Source of the DNA: Toxoplasma gondii ME49
Lineage: Eukaryota > Apicomplexa > Conoidasida > Eucoccidiorida > Sarcocystidae
Length of the DNA stretch: 64,000 nucleotides
Direction: 5' to 3'
Assembly: GCF_000006565.2 (NCBI RefSeq)
Contig: NC_031476.1
Span: 4,711,900 to 4,775,899, forward strand
The notes below the pieces were generated by a model. The model was not told where the DNA came from, ran no database searches, and saw nothing but the letters and a program-made list of their open reading frames with translations. The position numbers and the translations under genes were made by a program. How positions within the stretch are numbered: position 1 is the stretch's first letter; each line of letters starts with the position of its first letter. Shown piece after piece: positions 11,416 to 24,261 of the stretch.

Positions 11416-14400
11416 TATGTACGTAAATGTATGTTTGTGGGTCTGCATGGTGTCATTTATGCTTCCAGATGTATAGGCGAATTTGTGATACGGTCTCTGC
11501 TATCTACAGCATGGGCATTTGCAGGTCGCAGTGACGGTGGAAGGACGCCATACTGAGATCTATATATGTATACTAACAATGGAGGATTTGGCAGTGATCT
11601 CATCCCGCGTAGTGGTATCCATTCCTGTCATGTTCGCGTCGGTGCTCGACGCCGGGGCGCGTCCATGTTAATCAGTGGAGATTCGTTTGTCGACGTCCTC
11701 TTTTTTCTTCGTTCTGTCGAGCGTTGCGTGAGGCCGCGAAACTTCCACAGTGGATCTTTCGATATGTGTGGAGTTCTCCTCTTCGCCTGTCTTGTCCGTT
11801 GTGGTTGACAGCGATGTTTATTTCTGTGTCTCCCGCCGTTGTCTCTTCCTCTCTTTGCTTGCTGCGTGTTTTTCGCTCTGTTCTTCGTCTTGTCTTGTCG
11901 ACGCTTGAAGCTGTGCTGTTCGCTGCCAGGGTCTTTAGTTTCTCGGTTCTCCTTTTCTCTCTCCACTCGAAGAGACGAACATCCAAACGAAGCTTTCCTC
12001 CTTTTCTCTCTCTCTCTCGCTCTGCCGTCGGTGGCAACGCTTCGCCTGTCTTTCTGCTCCCCTACGCAAATGCCGCGAATGCGGCGATACCTTTCTCCCG
12101 CGTCCCCGCGCCACTGCGTCTCTCTTTTGCTGCCTCCTTTCTAGAGTTTCTTCCTGAACTTTTCTTCGGTTCTTCAGTGGGAGGCTGCGTATGCCGCCGC
12201 GGACGAGGAGGGCGAAGAAGCCGAAGAAGCCGAAGAAGTACGAGCTGAAGGCAAGCGGAAGACCGAGCAGCGACGTCGAGAGAAAGGGAAGAAAGTAAGG
12301 GAGTGGACGACAACAGGGAATTGTCTGCGTTTCATCTCTCTGACTCGTCGTTTGTCTTCACTGTTTCTCGCGTCTTCAGTCTGAATCACAGTTTGCACTC
12401 GTATGCGTTGCTCTCTTCGTTTTGCGTGTCTCTGCTGGAGCAGTGTCCTTCGTTTTTTGAGTCCTGCTTCCGTTCTCCACTTCCGGATTCTCTCGGTTGT
12501 CGTGGACGTCTCAAGAGTATTTCGCTCTCTCTTTGTGGCTCCTGAGTCTTTGTGTTTCTTCTCGTCGGCGCGCTGGATATCCGCCTGCCGTTCTCCCCCT
12601 CCCTCTCTGCTTCTTCCGAGCACTCGTTGGCGTATGTCGTTCCCTTTTAGCGTTCTTCCTTTGTCTCGCCTTCCTCTGGAACTTCTCCGTTTCTTCTTGG
12701 GTCTTTTGCCTTGCCCGGTCTTCCTGAATTCGTCAGCCAAAGCGGCGTTTCGAGACCTCTTTGTGCACTGCTCCCTCTCTAGAGTCTTCTTCTCTTCTGC
12801 GTCTGTAGAATGCGTCTCTCTCGCACATCACTGCCGCCTTCAGTCACCCTCACTCGTGATTACCCAGGCTTCGCGAAGACCTGCTGTCTCTCCCCTCACC
12901 TCTTTGACACGCTTACCGCGTTTCCTTCTCCTCGAACTGTGACTTTCGGCGTCTCCTCGCAGTTCCCAATCTTCGCTGGGGCAGGCGGCAGCGAGGACGA
13001 AGCCTCGGCCTCAGAGGAAGATTCTGACCGAGCACTTTCAAGCTCCAGAAAGGGAGGAAGAAAGAAGTCTTCGAACGCGAACACATCCACGAGCGAGAGA
13101 AAACGTAGAGACAAAAACGATGCCTCAACGAAACGAAAAATCGAAAATGAAGAGGCCACAAAGGCCGAACTCGAACTCCTCACTCTTGGGCATGATGAGG
13201 TAAGAATTCAATAAAAATCGTAAACACGTATGAGTCGACATATATATATTTATATATATATATATATATGTATACTTATATATGAGAGCATGCATCTCAG
13301 TGTATGCTCAGTGTATGTAGTAATATAGATAATGATGTGAATGCGAACTTACAGACCCGTACGTGTACGTATGTCTATCTATATCTATCTATATCTATCT
13401 ATATCTATATATAGTTATATATAAGTATATATATACATGCAAGTATATCAAAAAGTAGGGAAGTTTATACACATGTTTCGATGGCATGGTATTTGTGTAT
13501 GTCAACGTGTCTGTGTATTGTGTGTGTTTCGAAGCAGTCTCGGACGTAGACCAGCTGAATGTCTTCTCAAGACTTAACCAGCTCTTCAGGCATACGTTCT
13601 CGTTTGGCCTGCAACGCGTTTTATCTGGTGCAGAGTTGCCCGCAGTCTCCCGTGGTTTTCCTTTCTGCTTCGACGCTTTTTGAGTTTCCTCTTTTCCCTT
13701 CACTGCGGCCTCTGGTCTCCCTCGAGGCGTGCAATCGCTTTCGTGATAGGCGTTCTCTTTCAGGTGTCAAGACACCGGCCGGTCTTCTTCTCTCGTCGTC
13801 TGCTGCGTCCTCTCTGACTTCGTCTCAGGCAGTCCCCCTTTCTTCCCTTTCCTCCATGCGTTTCACATTGACATGTAATTTATTCGCATGCAATCTACAA
13901 GCCAATCTATTTTCAGGCCGATGTCCCGTACCTTCCAAACCTCCAACTGTTCTAAGAATACTTGTTATGGTTTTGTACGGTACTTTCATCAAGTGATTGT
14001 AAGGTAGAAAAATACGTAAATGACGACGTCCTCCACAGGGGGCAAGCGCGTTTTCTCTGCTCGGTTTGGAAAAGTCTTTCGGAAGGCGAAAATGCCACAG
14101 CGAAGGTCCTGTTGAACCGCGATGCGAGTGCATGCGCCAAAAACGCGCCGCCGGCGGGGAAGTTAACATGCCAGTGGAGGAAGCGGAAATCCACCTTTTT
14201 ACTCCAAACATCGAGGCGAAAACGCGCGCGACTGGTGCTGTTCTTGGCTTGCAGGAAACGCGACGGCACTTCGATTTGAGACACGAACTCCACAATCGGC
14301 CGAGCAAGAGAAAAGCGAAAAAGATGAAGCGCATGCGCGAGCAGGAAGCGGCGACAAATCCCTCTGAAGCATCCTCTTTCAAGGTAAACGAGGACGTTGA

Positions 14401-15422
14401 AACGACATGACTCTCTGATGACTTGGAGCACACTCCCGAGCGGACCTAGGACTGAACCTCGTTCGACTTCGGTGTCGCAGACTATCGTTTCTTCTACAGG
14501 CTGTCTTCTCGCTATTCGCCTATATTCTACGTGCTACCTCGCTGTCTCATATAGACCTTGATTCCAATATAAGCCGAATTTTGTGAAGTAGTTTTTAAGG
14601 GCATCTAACCTAGCCGCAGGACTACGAATAAGCTGACTTGGCGCGAGGTCGTCCTAGACGTCTTCTTCGGATTTTCGCAAATCTGAGACACCTTCCGGCG
14701 TTTCGTTGTCACTTCTTTTGTGGCGGTTTCTGTATTCTTTTTTCAGATCGACGTGGATGACGATCGTTTCTCCCGTTTGTTCTCGAATCCGGAATTCGCA
14801 ATCGACCCCACAAATCCGAACTTCAAGGTATGCGATGCGCTTTCTCTCCTTGCCCTTCTTCTCTCGCTCGCGTAGTCGCAGCGTGAACGCTGGTCCCAAA
14901 TGGAGTGCTCGAAAATTGCATGCGTATGCTACAAAGTGGATTCTTGTCTGACTCAGAGCTGGACGCGAATGCGGTGGACTTGGACTCGTTTAATGTGAAC
15001 AGCTCCAGCCTGCTCTGCGTGAGCATTACTTCTTTATCCCTGTGTGCTCATGGGGAACGCGTCCAGCCTTTAGACGCGCATGCTTGTTACCGGCATTCCT
15101 CGAAGCTGCATGTCGCGAGGCTGAGCTTCTGCCTGAAGGTGCATGGTTTGCCGCCTGGTTTGGAGAGCATAGGAAGTCGTCATCGATTTTCTTGTATGTT
15201 TTTGATTTTCAGAAAACTGCGGCGACCGACGAGCTTCTACGAGTGAAACGCATGCGCAGCTCGAAGCTCCAGTTTACGCGCCTCAAGCAGAAGGCCGTCG
15301 CTGGGCAGGATCAGCAGCCCAGTGGCCTGAGTTTCGTCTCCACAGCTGGACCGGGGAAGACAGGCAAATCAGAGAAGCAGAAAGGAAAGAAGGGATTTAC
15401 GCTGTTTGCCAAGAACGCGTAG
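5373..15422 (+). CDS. ESF1: ESF1 pre-rRNA processing protein (13 exons, 995 aa)
   Basis: Nucleolar factor needed for early cleavages of the 18S rRNA precursor in yeast; the same role is inferred here. Exons: 5373-6257, 6813-7082, 7348-7673, 7983-8061, 9030-9268, 9721-9871, 10392-10576, 11158-11236, 12178-12294, 12963-13199, 14255-14383, 14747-14827, 15213-15422. All phases agree and the sum is 996 codons. Family landmarks in order: DERFSRIFTDEAF (about residue 138), an acidic tract (about 197-290), RIAVMGLEWENVTANDILLV (about 302), SIYPSDFGLERMK (about 365), VVEFDCVASAKFFYDELDG (about 498), DLRFIPDDLEF (about 529), KCTWDETPLERTKLL, HFDLRHELHN, and the NUC153 motif DDDRFSRLF...DPTNPNFKKT (about 903-928). 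Introns are 265-1055 nt and hold most of the local (AT)n repeats. The start is the first ATG of the long first exon. Confidence 0.95.
7818..7832. repeat. Short (AT)n in ESF1 intron 3
   Basis: A 15-base AT alternation inside the third ESF1 intron (7674-7982). Confidence 0.6.
9447..9526. repeat. (AT)n microsatellites in ESF1 intron 5
   Basis: Two AT runs, 9447-9472 and 9501-9526, separated by an AT-rich spacer, inside intron 5 (9269-9720). Confidence 0.9.
10995..11031. repeat. (AT)n microsatellite in ESF1 intron 7
   Basis: An uninterrupted AT alternation of about 37 bases inside intron 7 (10577-11157), flanked by telomere-proximal-looking but non-coding GTATGT/CATGCA-rich sequence. Confidence 0.9.
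11343..11418. repeat. ATATAC/(AT)n microsatellite in ESF1 intron 8
   Basis: About 76 bases of ATATAC and AT units inside intron 8 (11237-12177). Confidence 0.9.
13240..13436. repeat. (AT)n and (ATCT)n microsatellites in ESF1 intron 10
   Basis: An AT run at 13240-13269 and an ATCT/ATAT run at about 13373-13436, both inside the longest ESF1 intron (13200-14254). Confidence 0.85.
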
Positions 15423-18001
15423 AGAGCGCGACACAAGAGAGCTTGGAAAATGTGGAGAAGCGCATGCAGCGATGCGTGTCATCACAGCTCAATTCCTCAG
15501 GTTCCGCTAGAATTCTGTGGTGGCGCACGAGGTAGTCTCTTTGTGGTTCTTCATTTTTGCATTCCTGCTGCCGTCTTCTACGTGACTCTTTCCCCTTTAG
15601 TTTTCCTCGAGAGATGCGTTCAAGGGACAGGTGCTCTTAGAGCAAACGCACGTTCTGCTTTTGTCACCCTCGTTCGCTTTTATCTGTTCAGCTAAAAGCT
15701 CTCCATTCCCATGTGACGTCTTTGCATGCGTTGCACTGATGGCCGCGGGCCAGGTTCGAGGGTCTTGTCGCTTTTTCGTTTCTCTCAGTGTGTTGTGTTT
15801 CTCTTGCTTCCAGAGACATTTCCGAAAGCGCATGCACTCGACAGCAAAATGCAGCAGAGATTCAAGCATGTAAATCTCTTGTGTGTAGAGACAGTTTTGG
15901 AGGCTGACTGTGTTGAAACGAAAAATGCGCAAGCTGCGGTCTCCGAAGTCGCCCCTTGGTGATCCGTCGGCATTCGCAGACTTTCCTTTGGAAACATTCA
16001 GCTCTCACATGAAGGCATTTCTTCAAAGCCACGAGAGTGCAAAATTCGTCAGAGGTCCTCACGCATTGCTCTTGCACACTGTGGCATCGCAGCTCGTGAC
16101 TGTTTATGCGAGAAATCCAACACTTGCGACGAGTTCACGTCGCTCCTCGAAGACACTTACTCCAAGCATATATTTAGGTCCGAGACATTTTTTTCTGCAG
16201 TCGCTTTTCTTTCGTGCGCTCCTTCTGTACACTGCATTGGTGGCGTCGGTTTGCTGAAGGGCCGTCAGTACCTTCTGAAGCAGAGACTCTGGAGTGAGAA
16301 AGCTGCTCCCGCCTCGTATAAATCGAAGCTCCGTGGTGGGGGTCTTCGTGTGCAGAAACCGAGACATGTACGCAAGTAAAGCATGTGAACAGCATGCAGA
16401 ATTCTCGACCAGTTCTCTTTGAGAATCGGCAGGATGAAGAAACATTTCAATTGATTGGGTGGACTGGCTTCCCGGTAGAAAAAGCAGAGGAGTTCTACGT
16501 GAACTGCGGAGTTCAATCGACACACACTATGCGTGACAAGCGGTGGGTTTGCGGGGGCATGCCCGCATTTCTTTGTGGTCATCTTGGAACCTGGAACACG
16601 GCGAATGCCGCATGCAGCTCTTTTTGAATAAACTTATGTTCCACCGCACGCGAGGAATGTCCGCTTTCGCATACAATGGGCAAGGCGCGCGAAGCGATAC
16701 ACAGAAAATCGTGCATTAGGTTAGATCTTCGCAGAACCAGCTGCACTCTTTTATTTCCATATGGATGAAGCTGTTTTTGTCGAGTGCTATCGAGGCTCTT
16801 CCTGGAGAGACAAAGTCGGTCAAATGTCGGGGTTTGGTTCTACCGGAGATCGACCTACAGTCGGGGAGGAGCGAACAATAGCGCTATGCACACTCCCGCA
16901 CGAACAGTAAGTCCGTGGACTTCCCTCCGTTATGCTCTTCTATTTCCATCAGGAGCTACAGCAGGAGTAGCTACGACTCGCTTGCAAGCCTGCTTTTTTC
17001 TTTGCTAGCGGCTGCATCGACTTCTGCCAAAGTTCGTGATTGGCGCGACAAATTTTCTTTGCGTGTTTATTTCACGCCAGTCACTATTTCCTACGCGCCA
17101 GATGTGAAGTCCCATCGCTCGAGCTAACGAGAGAGAGGCCTCACTGGACTGAAGACAGCCGAAGTGATAACTCGATAAAACCGAGCATTTCCAGAAGTCA
17201 CGAAACAGAAAAGAAACGCTATCGGACTTTTCGAGCTTTCCTGTCCGAAAAACCATCAACCCGGCAGTCTTGCGAGAAAATCTCAGGAAAGTTGGAGAAA
17301 AGATACTAACGCTGTGGCAATTCGACTCACAGTATCCACCCATAAATCTACATATGTATAAATATTTCTATATCTATATATATACATACGTGTAAAGCTA
17401 TATCGATACATATATAAGTGTATGTGCACATCTGCGTAAACAGTTATACATGTGAACACCTGAATAACGTAAATAAATGCCGACATTTTGTGTAGGGATA
17501 TGTTGGCACAGGGAATTGCAAGGCAATATCCAAGTTCCTGACTTGTGAGTATCATTGGAACAAGGAAAATAGTGTCGAAATTCAAAGCTGTGTTGCCAAG
17601 ATGTCCATTCATTGATCTGCTTTCTCGTCGACTTCGATTCCTCCGTCACATCGCCATCACGGAACAAGAATCCTTTGCATGCGTCCCTTTATATGCAAAG
17701 CTGACCGTGATAGCCGTTCCTCGCCGATCTGTCCCCTCTTCTGTTGGCTGGACTGTCCTCTCTACTTTATGTCCCTCTGTCTCTAACTCTGCCTCTATCT
17801 CGATTTCTGTATCTGCCTCGGTCTCTGTCTCTGCATCGTCTCTCGGCTCCGATTGTCTTCCTTTTTCTTGTTCTACCTTTTTTTCCACTTGCTCTTGCTT
17901 TTCCTCTCCGCACTGTCTGTCTCCCCTCACTTTCTCTCTCTCCACCACCTGTTTTCTTTCGCTGCCCTGACACACATTTCTTCTGTCAAAGTCTTGTGCG
18001 T
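15423..18001. other. Intergenic stretch without a recognised gene
   Basis: This lies between the convergent ends of ESF1 (plus) and the coiled-coil gene (minus) and should include both 3' UTRs. Open frames are short and none has a recognisable motif. A pyrimidine-rich stretch with TCTGTCTC-like units lies at about 17747-17845. Confidence 0.5.
17747..17845. repeat. Pyrimidine-rich imperfect TCTGTCTC repeat
   Basis: About 100 bases rich in TCTGTCTC, TCTGCCTC and TCTGTATC units on the plus strand, just downstream of the stop of the minus-strand coiled-coil gene. It makes long Glu/Arg open frames on the minus strand, which I treat as artefacts. Confidence 0.65.
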
Positions 18002-21000
18002 TCAAGCGACCTTCCACCGCGGTCTGATCGGCGTCCCGTCTCTTGACCCTACAGCCCTGTCGCTGTGCTTGGCTTTTCCAACTGTCAAGAGACTCCCGAG
18101 TTCCTCCGCGAGTCTCGCGGCTGCCCCCGGAGCGTTCAAGACGGCTTCTCCGTTCCTTTTCACGACTGCAGGTGGGCCACAGGGCGCCATCTGACGCGCG
18201 GGAGAACACAAATCTTTCTCTCGATCTCGTCTCGTGCCGAAAGCTCCAGAGGCGCTGCCGGCGCGTCCGCCTCTCGCCCAAGGCGCCCGCGGCGAGAGGA
18301 GACACCTCTGCGCTTGGGGGCGAAACGTCGACGGGTCTCCGTCGCCGTGGATGATCGAACTGTTTAGAGTTTCGGGAAAGGAAACTTCGCGGCACGCGCT
18401 TCTCGGCGCCAGTCCGGCTGCGAATTCACTTTCTCGGAGATGGGCATCCACTTCGCTGTCTGTCTCTGGTGAGACTCCTCTTCCTCTAGACGGCGTCCAG
18501 GGACGCTTCCGAAGCGGCAAGCTTTCGGCCGAACTCTGCGGGGCGGAGACGCCGGGCAACGACCGGCGTTCTGCGCGCGTTCTCGCCTTGCTCTGCACGC
18601 TCAAAGGGGGCACACCCACCCCTCTAAACTTCAGGTTGTTGTTTTCGCGTTGAAACGCATAACGGTTTCCCTGCGGAAATAACGGAGAAGTGACGGCAGA
18701 AGGCAGTGCGTCCTCGGCGTCTGAGGAGTCGCCGAAGAAACGCAGAGAAGAAGGTCGACCGAGCGGAGAGAGGCCACCCGCGAAACGACTTGAGCCTTCC
18801 TCGCGTGCATGCAAATCTGAGTCGGAGGAAGAACCTTCTATGTCATTCAGAGGCGAAGAAGCATGGAAAGGGAGGCGGCGACGAAGCAGCCCAGCTGTGC
18901 GTCGCGAGCTGTGGGAGGTCGGCTTTTCTCCTCGACTTCCCTTGATGTCTTGTTGGGCGCAGGCTATCAAGTGGTCGAGGTACGCGAGAGCTGGGTCTGT
19001 GTTCTCTGCTTCGCGTTTCCATGGAGTCTCGTCGATGCGCGTTGCTCTTTCGTCTGAAACCTCCAGAGAGTCGAGGCCGCCAACTCCTTCGAAAAACACC
19101 TTGTTTTCCTCTCTCTCTTTGAGACTCTGCGGAGACGTTCCCGACCCGCCTCTCTCTCGGCTGCGCGGCTCTCTCCAGACGTCGTCTGAATCCGCTTTTG
19201 AAGAGCGCACAGAGACAGGGAAAGAATCCTCTTCGAAGCGATGCATGCGGGGAGGGCCGACAGTGCGCAGACGAGACGTCAGCTCCTCGTTGTGTCTCTT
19301 CGCTTCCCCGAATCGCGGGTCAGAGACGTCTTCTTGCAGAACCTCTGCAAGCGTCGGAAGCGCGCTTTCATCTCCAAACGTCGGGACTTCTCGAACTGCG
19401 ACTCTGAGGGCCGCGTCGACGGCTTGTCTCTCGGCCTCTAATCGTAGCTCGAGGTGCTCGAGTTCAAGTCGCCTTTTTGTCAGTTCTGGGAGTTTTAAAT
19501 TCCTGTATAGTGCAAGTGAGTCCTCACCCGAAGCCTGTGGAAGTCGTGATATCCCGGGCGCAGAGGCGCGTTCGGAGTCTCTGTCGCGAAGCCTCTGTCC
19601 AGACGCAGAGACCCGATCGAGAGGCGAGCAGGCCCCGCCTTCCTCTCGCTCCACTTGCTTCGCCACGAGCGCGGTAGACTCCGAAGGAGACACTGTCGCT
19701 TCGTCTCGTTTGTCCTGGCTCTTCAAATCCGCAACACGTCTCTGAAGAACACTGTTCGCGTTCTTCCAGGGTCCCGCTTTCATCGAAGTCACTGCATGCT
19801 TCTCCCCCCATGTGGAAGCGGCCCCAGGAAGAAGCGCCGTACAAACCAGGTGAGAGGTGAGTTCCTCTGGACGCTGAAGAGCCAGCGAGAGTCCTTGCAA
19901 TTCACCCTCTCCGTTGCACGGCGGAGACGCGCATGCAGTCAGTTTGTGGGCGATTCCCATTTGCTTTTTCGTAGCCTTTTGCGAGTCGGGCAACCTGCCT
20001 TCCAGCGCCCTGGAAACCTTGCCGTCCTCGCGCTTCTCCTGAGTCTCGCAGCTTCTGTCAGGACATTCTAAAGCAAGAGGCACCGGCCCTGAAGGGAGGC
20101 TGGGTGCAGCCGCGGTCGACGTCTCCTGAGGTTTCTCCAACTCCAGGTGGTAGACGACGAAAAAGCGTAGATCCCGAATCAGACGCTCCAAGTAGCAAAT
20201 GTACTGTCGCGAAGCTTGCAGCTGCTCGTGCGTTTCTGAAAGTCGCGCTGTTGCAGCTTCCAGATCTGAACGGGTCGACTGAAGCGTCGTCTCCAGGCGC
20301 AGAGATTCCCTGTCTCTCTCCTTCTCCCGTTCTTCGGTCCTCCCCTCGCGCCTCTCCAAATCCGCATAGGCCGTTCGGAGGCGAGTTAACTCCGTCTAGG
20401 GACACAAGGAAAAGACCCTCAAAACGCAGGAATTACGCGACGCGCAGCCCTGCTTCGGTGGCGGGGAAAGGAGACACAGAGGCCTCAAGAGTGAAGGCGA
20501 AACGCAAAGGCGCGACACAGGGAGTTCGTGTCAGAAGGAGAGAACAAATGACAAAGACTATCAGACTGGAGGGGAACGAAAGGGTAGGCGAAACTGTGTA
20601 ACGGAGAGGAAAAGAGAAAGGAGCAAAGACACTCTCGAAAAACACAGACATCAGCGGATGAAAGACAGGCCAGTGAAGACCAAGTGTCGAATCCGCGACA
20701 GAACGTTTTGCGTTCAAGTTTAGACGATTCTCGCGCTTGTTTCATCTGGCGGGGACGAACAGGGAGACTCAGAGGAAAGATCGGAGAGAAAAGCACTTGG
20801 GGATTCCGCGTCCGTGAAGAGAACAAAGGAACCAGGAAAGGCACATCCAAAAGGGGACAATTTCATTCAACTGCCACCGACTGTCTCGGCTGTACGCCCG
20901 CCTCCATGTGTAGCCTTAGAAGCGAGGACTGAGAAGACGTTCTACATCCGGTCGTCTCCCTCACGCAAGCTTGTCGTTGTACACAAGCATGTACATATAC

Positions 21001-24000
21001 ATACATCTATATTATATATGCAAATGTCTACATACATTTATGCATATATGGACACATGGATATGTATGCATGCACATGGACGGTGAAGTGACCTTTCCAG
21101 ATTGCGAAGGAAGAAGCACTGTCACCGGCAGACTTGCATTCTTTCTGGTGTGCGTGTATGTATATATGCATGTGCAAGCAGGTGTCTTGTTTGGACCTCG
21201 CAGCCGAAGAAGCCTTTACCTGAAAGGCATCGCATTCTTTTTGGAGGCGAAAGCGCGTCTCCGCAGACTGTCGAAACTCGTCTTCACTGCGTCTTTCCAG
21301 GCGCTTGAAGTCTTCTTCTCGGCTCGCAGCTGCGCGTCTTGAGGCCTCGAGTCTTTCCAGAAGTTCTTCGTTTTCTCGCTCGAGCTCTCGCACGCGGGCG
21401 TCCCTAACGACCAGCTCTTCCCGCCGCCTCTCCAGAGCTTCCTTGAGGCTGACGAGCTGCAAAGGGCAACGAAGAAAGCGGCAAGACGCTGGTGAACCGT
21501 GACCGATCGGGGGAACGAGTGTGTCCCAGCGCTAGGGCGCCCACAAGCGCGCGTGAACAGAGAAAGGAGACCTTCATCCGGAAGCCATCCTGGACAATGC
21601 GGGGGCTTCCACTCTGGGCGTCAGGCTCGTGGACAGCGAACCACAAGGCCATGCTGCCTGTTGTGGTCGGCTCCTGCGCTTTCCTTGGAGGGAGCACTTC
21701 TGCCACCGCACAAAATGCGAGAAAACACCATGCAGGAACGATACAGAGCTCCGTGAGAGCCAGCGGTAGTCATCTGGCCAAGCGGACTCGTTCTAAGAAA
21801 GCCTCTTCCGTGAAAAAAACAGAAAAACCAGAGACCTGCAAGTTGGCACACCGGAACGCGTTCGAGCAGTTGTCCATCGAGACACTCATCTGCGGGAGCA
21901 AGATTTTCGTCTTCTTCACAGGGCCGAGAACTCCTCCACTTCACAGTCGAATTCTCCTCTCTCTCCTCTCTCCTGGCCTCTCTAGTTCTCTGTTGCTTCC
22001 TCTGCCTTCTCCCCTGCTGCTCTCGTGTTCGCTTTCCGAGCGCCGACTCACCTCTCTGAACTCGTTGCTTTGTCTCCCGGCATTCTTTCCCAACTCTGCG
22101 CGGGCCTGTTGGAGGAGCGAGTCTTTTTGGTCGAGCAACTCCTTCAAGTGTCTGCTCTTTCGCTCCCAGAACTCCACGTCACTTTCCAAAAGGGCAGAGT
22201 AGAGCCGCGCGGAAGCAGAGGGTGGCAAGTGGTCGCCGACGGCGAAGCCCTGTCGGGACGTCCCTGGAGACGCGCTGTCTGACGGGAAAAGAAAAACTCG
22301 AAAGAGACATTTACAGGAGGTGTCGAAAAGCCGCAGCCGGAAAATGAAACAGAAAACAATCGGAGGGCGTTTTCCAAGGGAAGTAATCACCGAAAAAGGA
22401 CGGAGCAAGATGTGAAGCCACGCAGCGCAGAAGCTGGAGACACGCCATCTCTGTGGTCTTCAGACGGCCGAGAAAACATGCCAGAAATAGATTCTTCGTA
22501 TATGGGTGTGTGTAATTCAGTTCACAGGATTCAATGCATGTGCAGATGGAGTTAAAAGAGTGTCTCAACTACGTGGAGACCCCGTGATGCTTTGGGCTGC
22601 AACGAATGACCATCCAGCATTTTCAGTTGTCTCAACTCCACAGAGATCTGAAGCAAAGTGTCAAAAAAATCGATTCGCCTTCTCCTCGCATCGGTGACTT
22701 TCCTCCCGAGCTTAGTGGGCACTGCAGCTTTTCTCGAAAGGACAAGTGAAAAACACAAGATTCTTGGATGTGGGCCCTCGCACCACAGAGACGTATTTTG
22801 CTGCACTCTCACAGGGCGCCGCTCTCGAGAGGTTCGAAGAAAGCGCGTCTCCGTTGACTGTGACGATATCCGAATTCCGTGGCATTTTGGCTTCGAACTC
22901 TCCCTTCATAGTGCTGTTCCAGCTCCCTGACAGTGCATTTCCGTTTTTCGCCTCATCCGACTCGAGGCATCTTCCACTTTTCCCTTGTCTGCATCTTCCT
23001 TCACGCTCACCTCCCACTGCGTCCCTTCCTCTCCTTCGCCTTGCTTCAGCAGCCCTACCGCGGCTTCCCTTCCTCTTTCCATCGTCGCGTTTCCACGTCT
23101 CACTCTCCCTCTTCCACGCGCCTCTGTAAACGCGGCCTTCCTCGTTCTCCCTGCTCTTTGTCTCCACGCCTGTTTTTTGTCTAGTCTCTGTTCTCTCACC
23201 TTTTCGAGTTCGATGGCTCACGCCGCCCCCGCAGTCGGCAGCGGAGTCTCGGCGTCTGTCGAGGTGTTTGAGACTTTCCTGTCGTAGGTCGCTGCCCACA
23301 CCGTCGCTTTCCAGAGCTTCTGTTGGCTTCCACTTCCTCTCGGTCGAGGACTCCAGATCGCCAGTTTCCGCGTCGCGGCTTCCTCGTCTGAGGTTCTCTT
23401 TGATTCGCGCAGCGTGTGCAGACAGAAGCGTTTCGTTCATCCGATTTCTGTCTCGACCCTCCTCCCTCCTCGCGGCTCTGTCTCCTTCTCCACTTCCCCC
23501 CAAAGACCGACTCGAGGCAGGGCGCCTCCCGCCTTCGCTTCTCTCTGAGCGCGCTGTGGGAGCGCCGGGAGTGTGTCCACTGACTCGACTGAAAAACAAG
23601 GAATGCCCTCTGTCTCTGGGGAGTGTATTCGCCCCTCCCTCCTCGGCGCCTGCCTCTCTCCACCCAGGTGCATCTCCCTTTCCCGAATCGCGTTTGGCTT
23701 GCTCGGGCACTGACGTCCAGCGCCTTGCATACGCCGTCCTCGGAGACCCCACAGGAGACTGCAGTGGAGTCTCAAAAGGAGACAGTTGGGCACCATCAGG
23801 AGCAGGAGGCCGCGGATTCGGACGTACTCGACCACTGAGAGATGCGACAGAAGAAAATGGTGGCAAGAGGGCATCCGAAGACGACTGGAGACGATCAGAG
23901 GAACCTGAAGGGAAATACGCGCTCCCAGACTTCTCAGTGTGGGATGTGCTGACGTCGTTTCCAGAGGCGCAGTGCGGCAGAGACTGTCTCGAGGGTCGCC

Positions 24001-24160
24001 TGGAGTGTTCCTTTACGTTCGCTGTTGAGGCTGAGTTCCTGTCGAGGACCTTCGGCTCCTGAGAGGCCGCGACATGCGACGATTTTTGAGATGTAATGCT
24101 GCCCTCTCGAACAGAGGGAATGTAAGGAGAGTATGCGATGGAGGAAAGAGATCTCGACAT
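18002..24160 (-). CDS. Large coiled-coil/disordered hypothetical protein (about 1400 aa)
   Basis: Unknown function. Exons: 22813-24160 (frame stays open upstream to an acceptor at 24261), 22052-22278, 21220-21456, 18002-20395. Phases agree at every junction and, from ATG 24160, give 1402 codons. Residues 1-450 are Ser/Arg/Gly-rich and probably disordered. Exons 2 and 3 and the start of exon 4 encode a near-continuous coiled coil, for example LYSALLESDVEFWERKSRHL, VRELERENEELLERLEASRR and TELTRLRTAYADLERREGRT. A second heptad stretch, LTKRRLELEHLELRLEAERQ, lies in the long last exon (798 codons). The rest of that exon is low-complexity with charged patches. This layout is common in apicomplexan cytoskeletal or centrosomal scaffold proteins, but nothing specific shows that here. 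The N-terminus is uncertain because another exon may lie upstream of 24261. Confidence 0.75.
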
Positions 24161-24261
24161 GGTGGCGGACGCACCATCGTGAGCAAGCCTTTCCTTGTCT
24201 CTTGCAATCGAAACCTTCGTAAACACCGGGTCGGTAGACGGTCCAAGAAACTTGGAATCGT

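Noticed and set aside
17646..18395. 249-codon Arg/Glu-rich minus-strand frame
   Set aside because: It overlaps the end of the coiled-coil gene in another frame and the pyrimidine repeat; composition artefact.
18690..19745. 351-codon plus-strand frame
   Set aside because: A Ser/Arg-rich shadow antisense to the long last exon of the coiled-coil gene, whose frame is supported by phase across three introns and by heptads.
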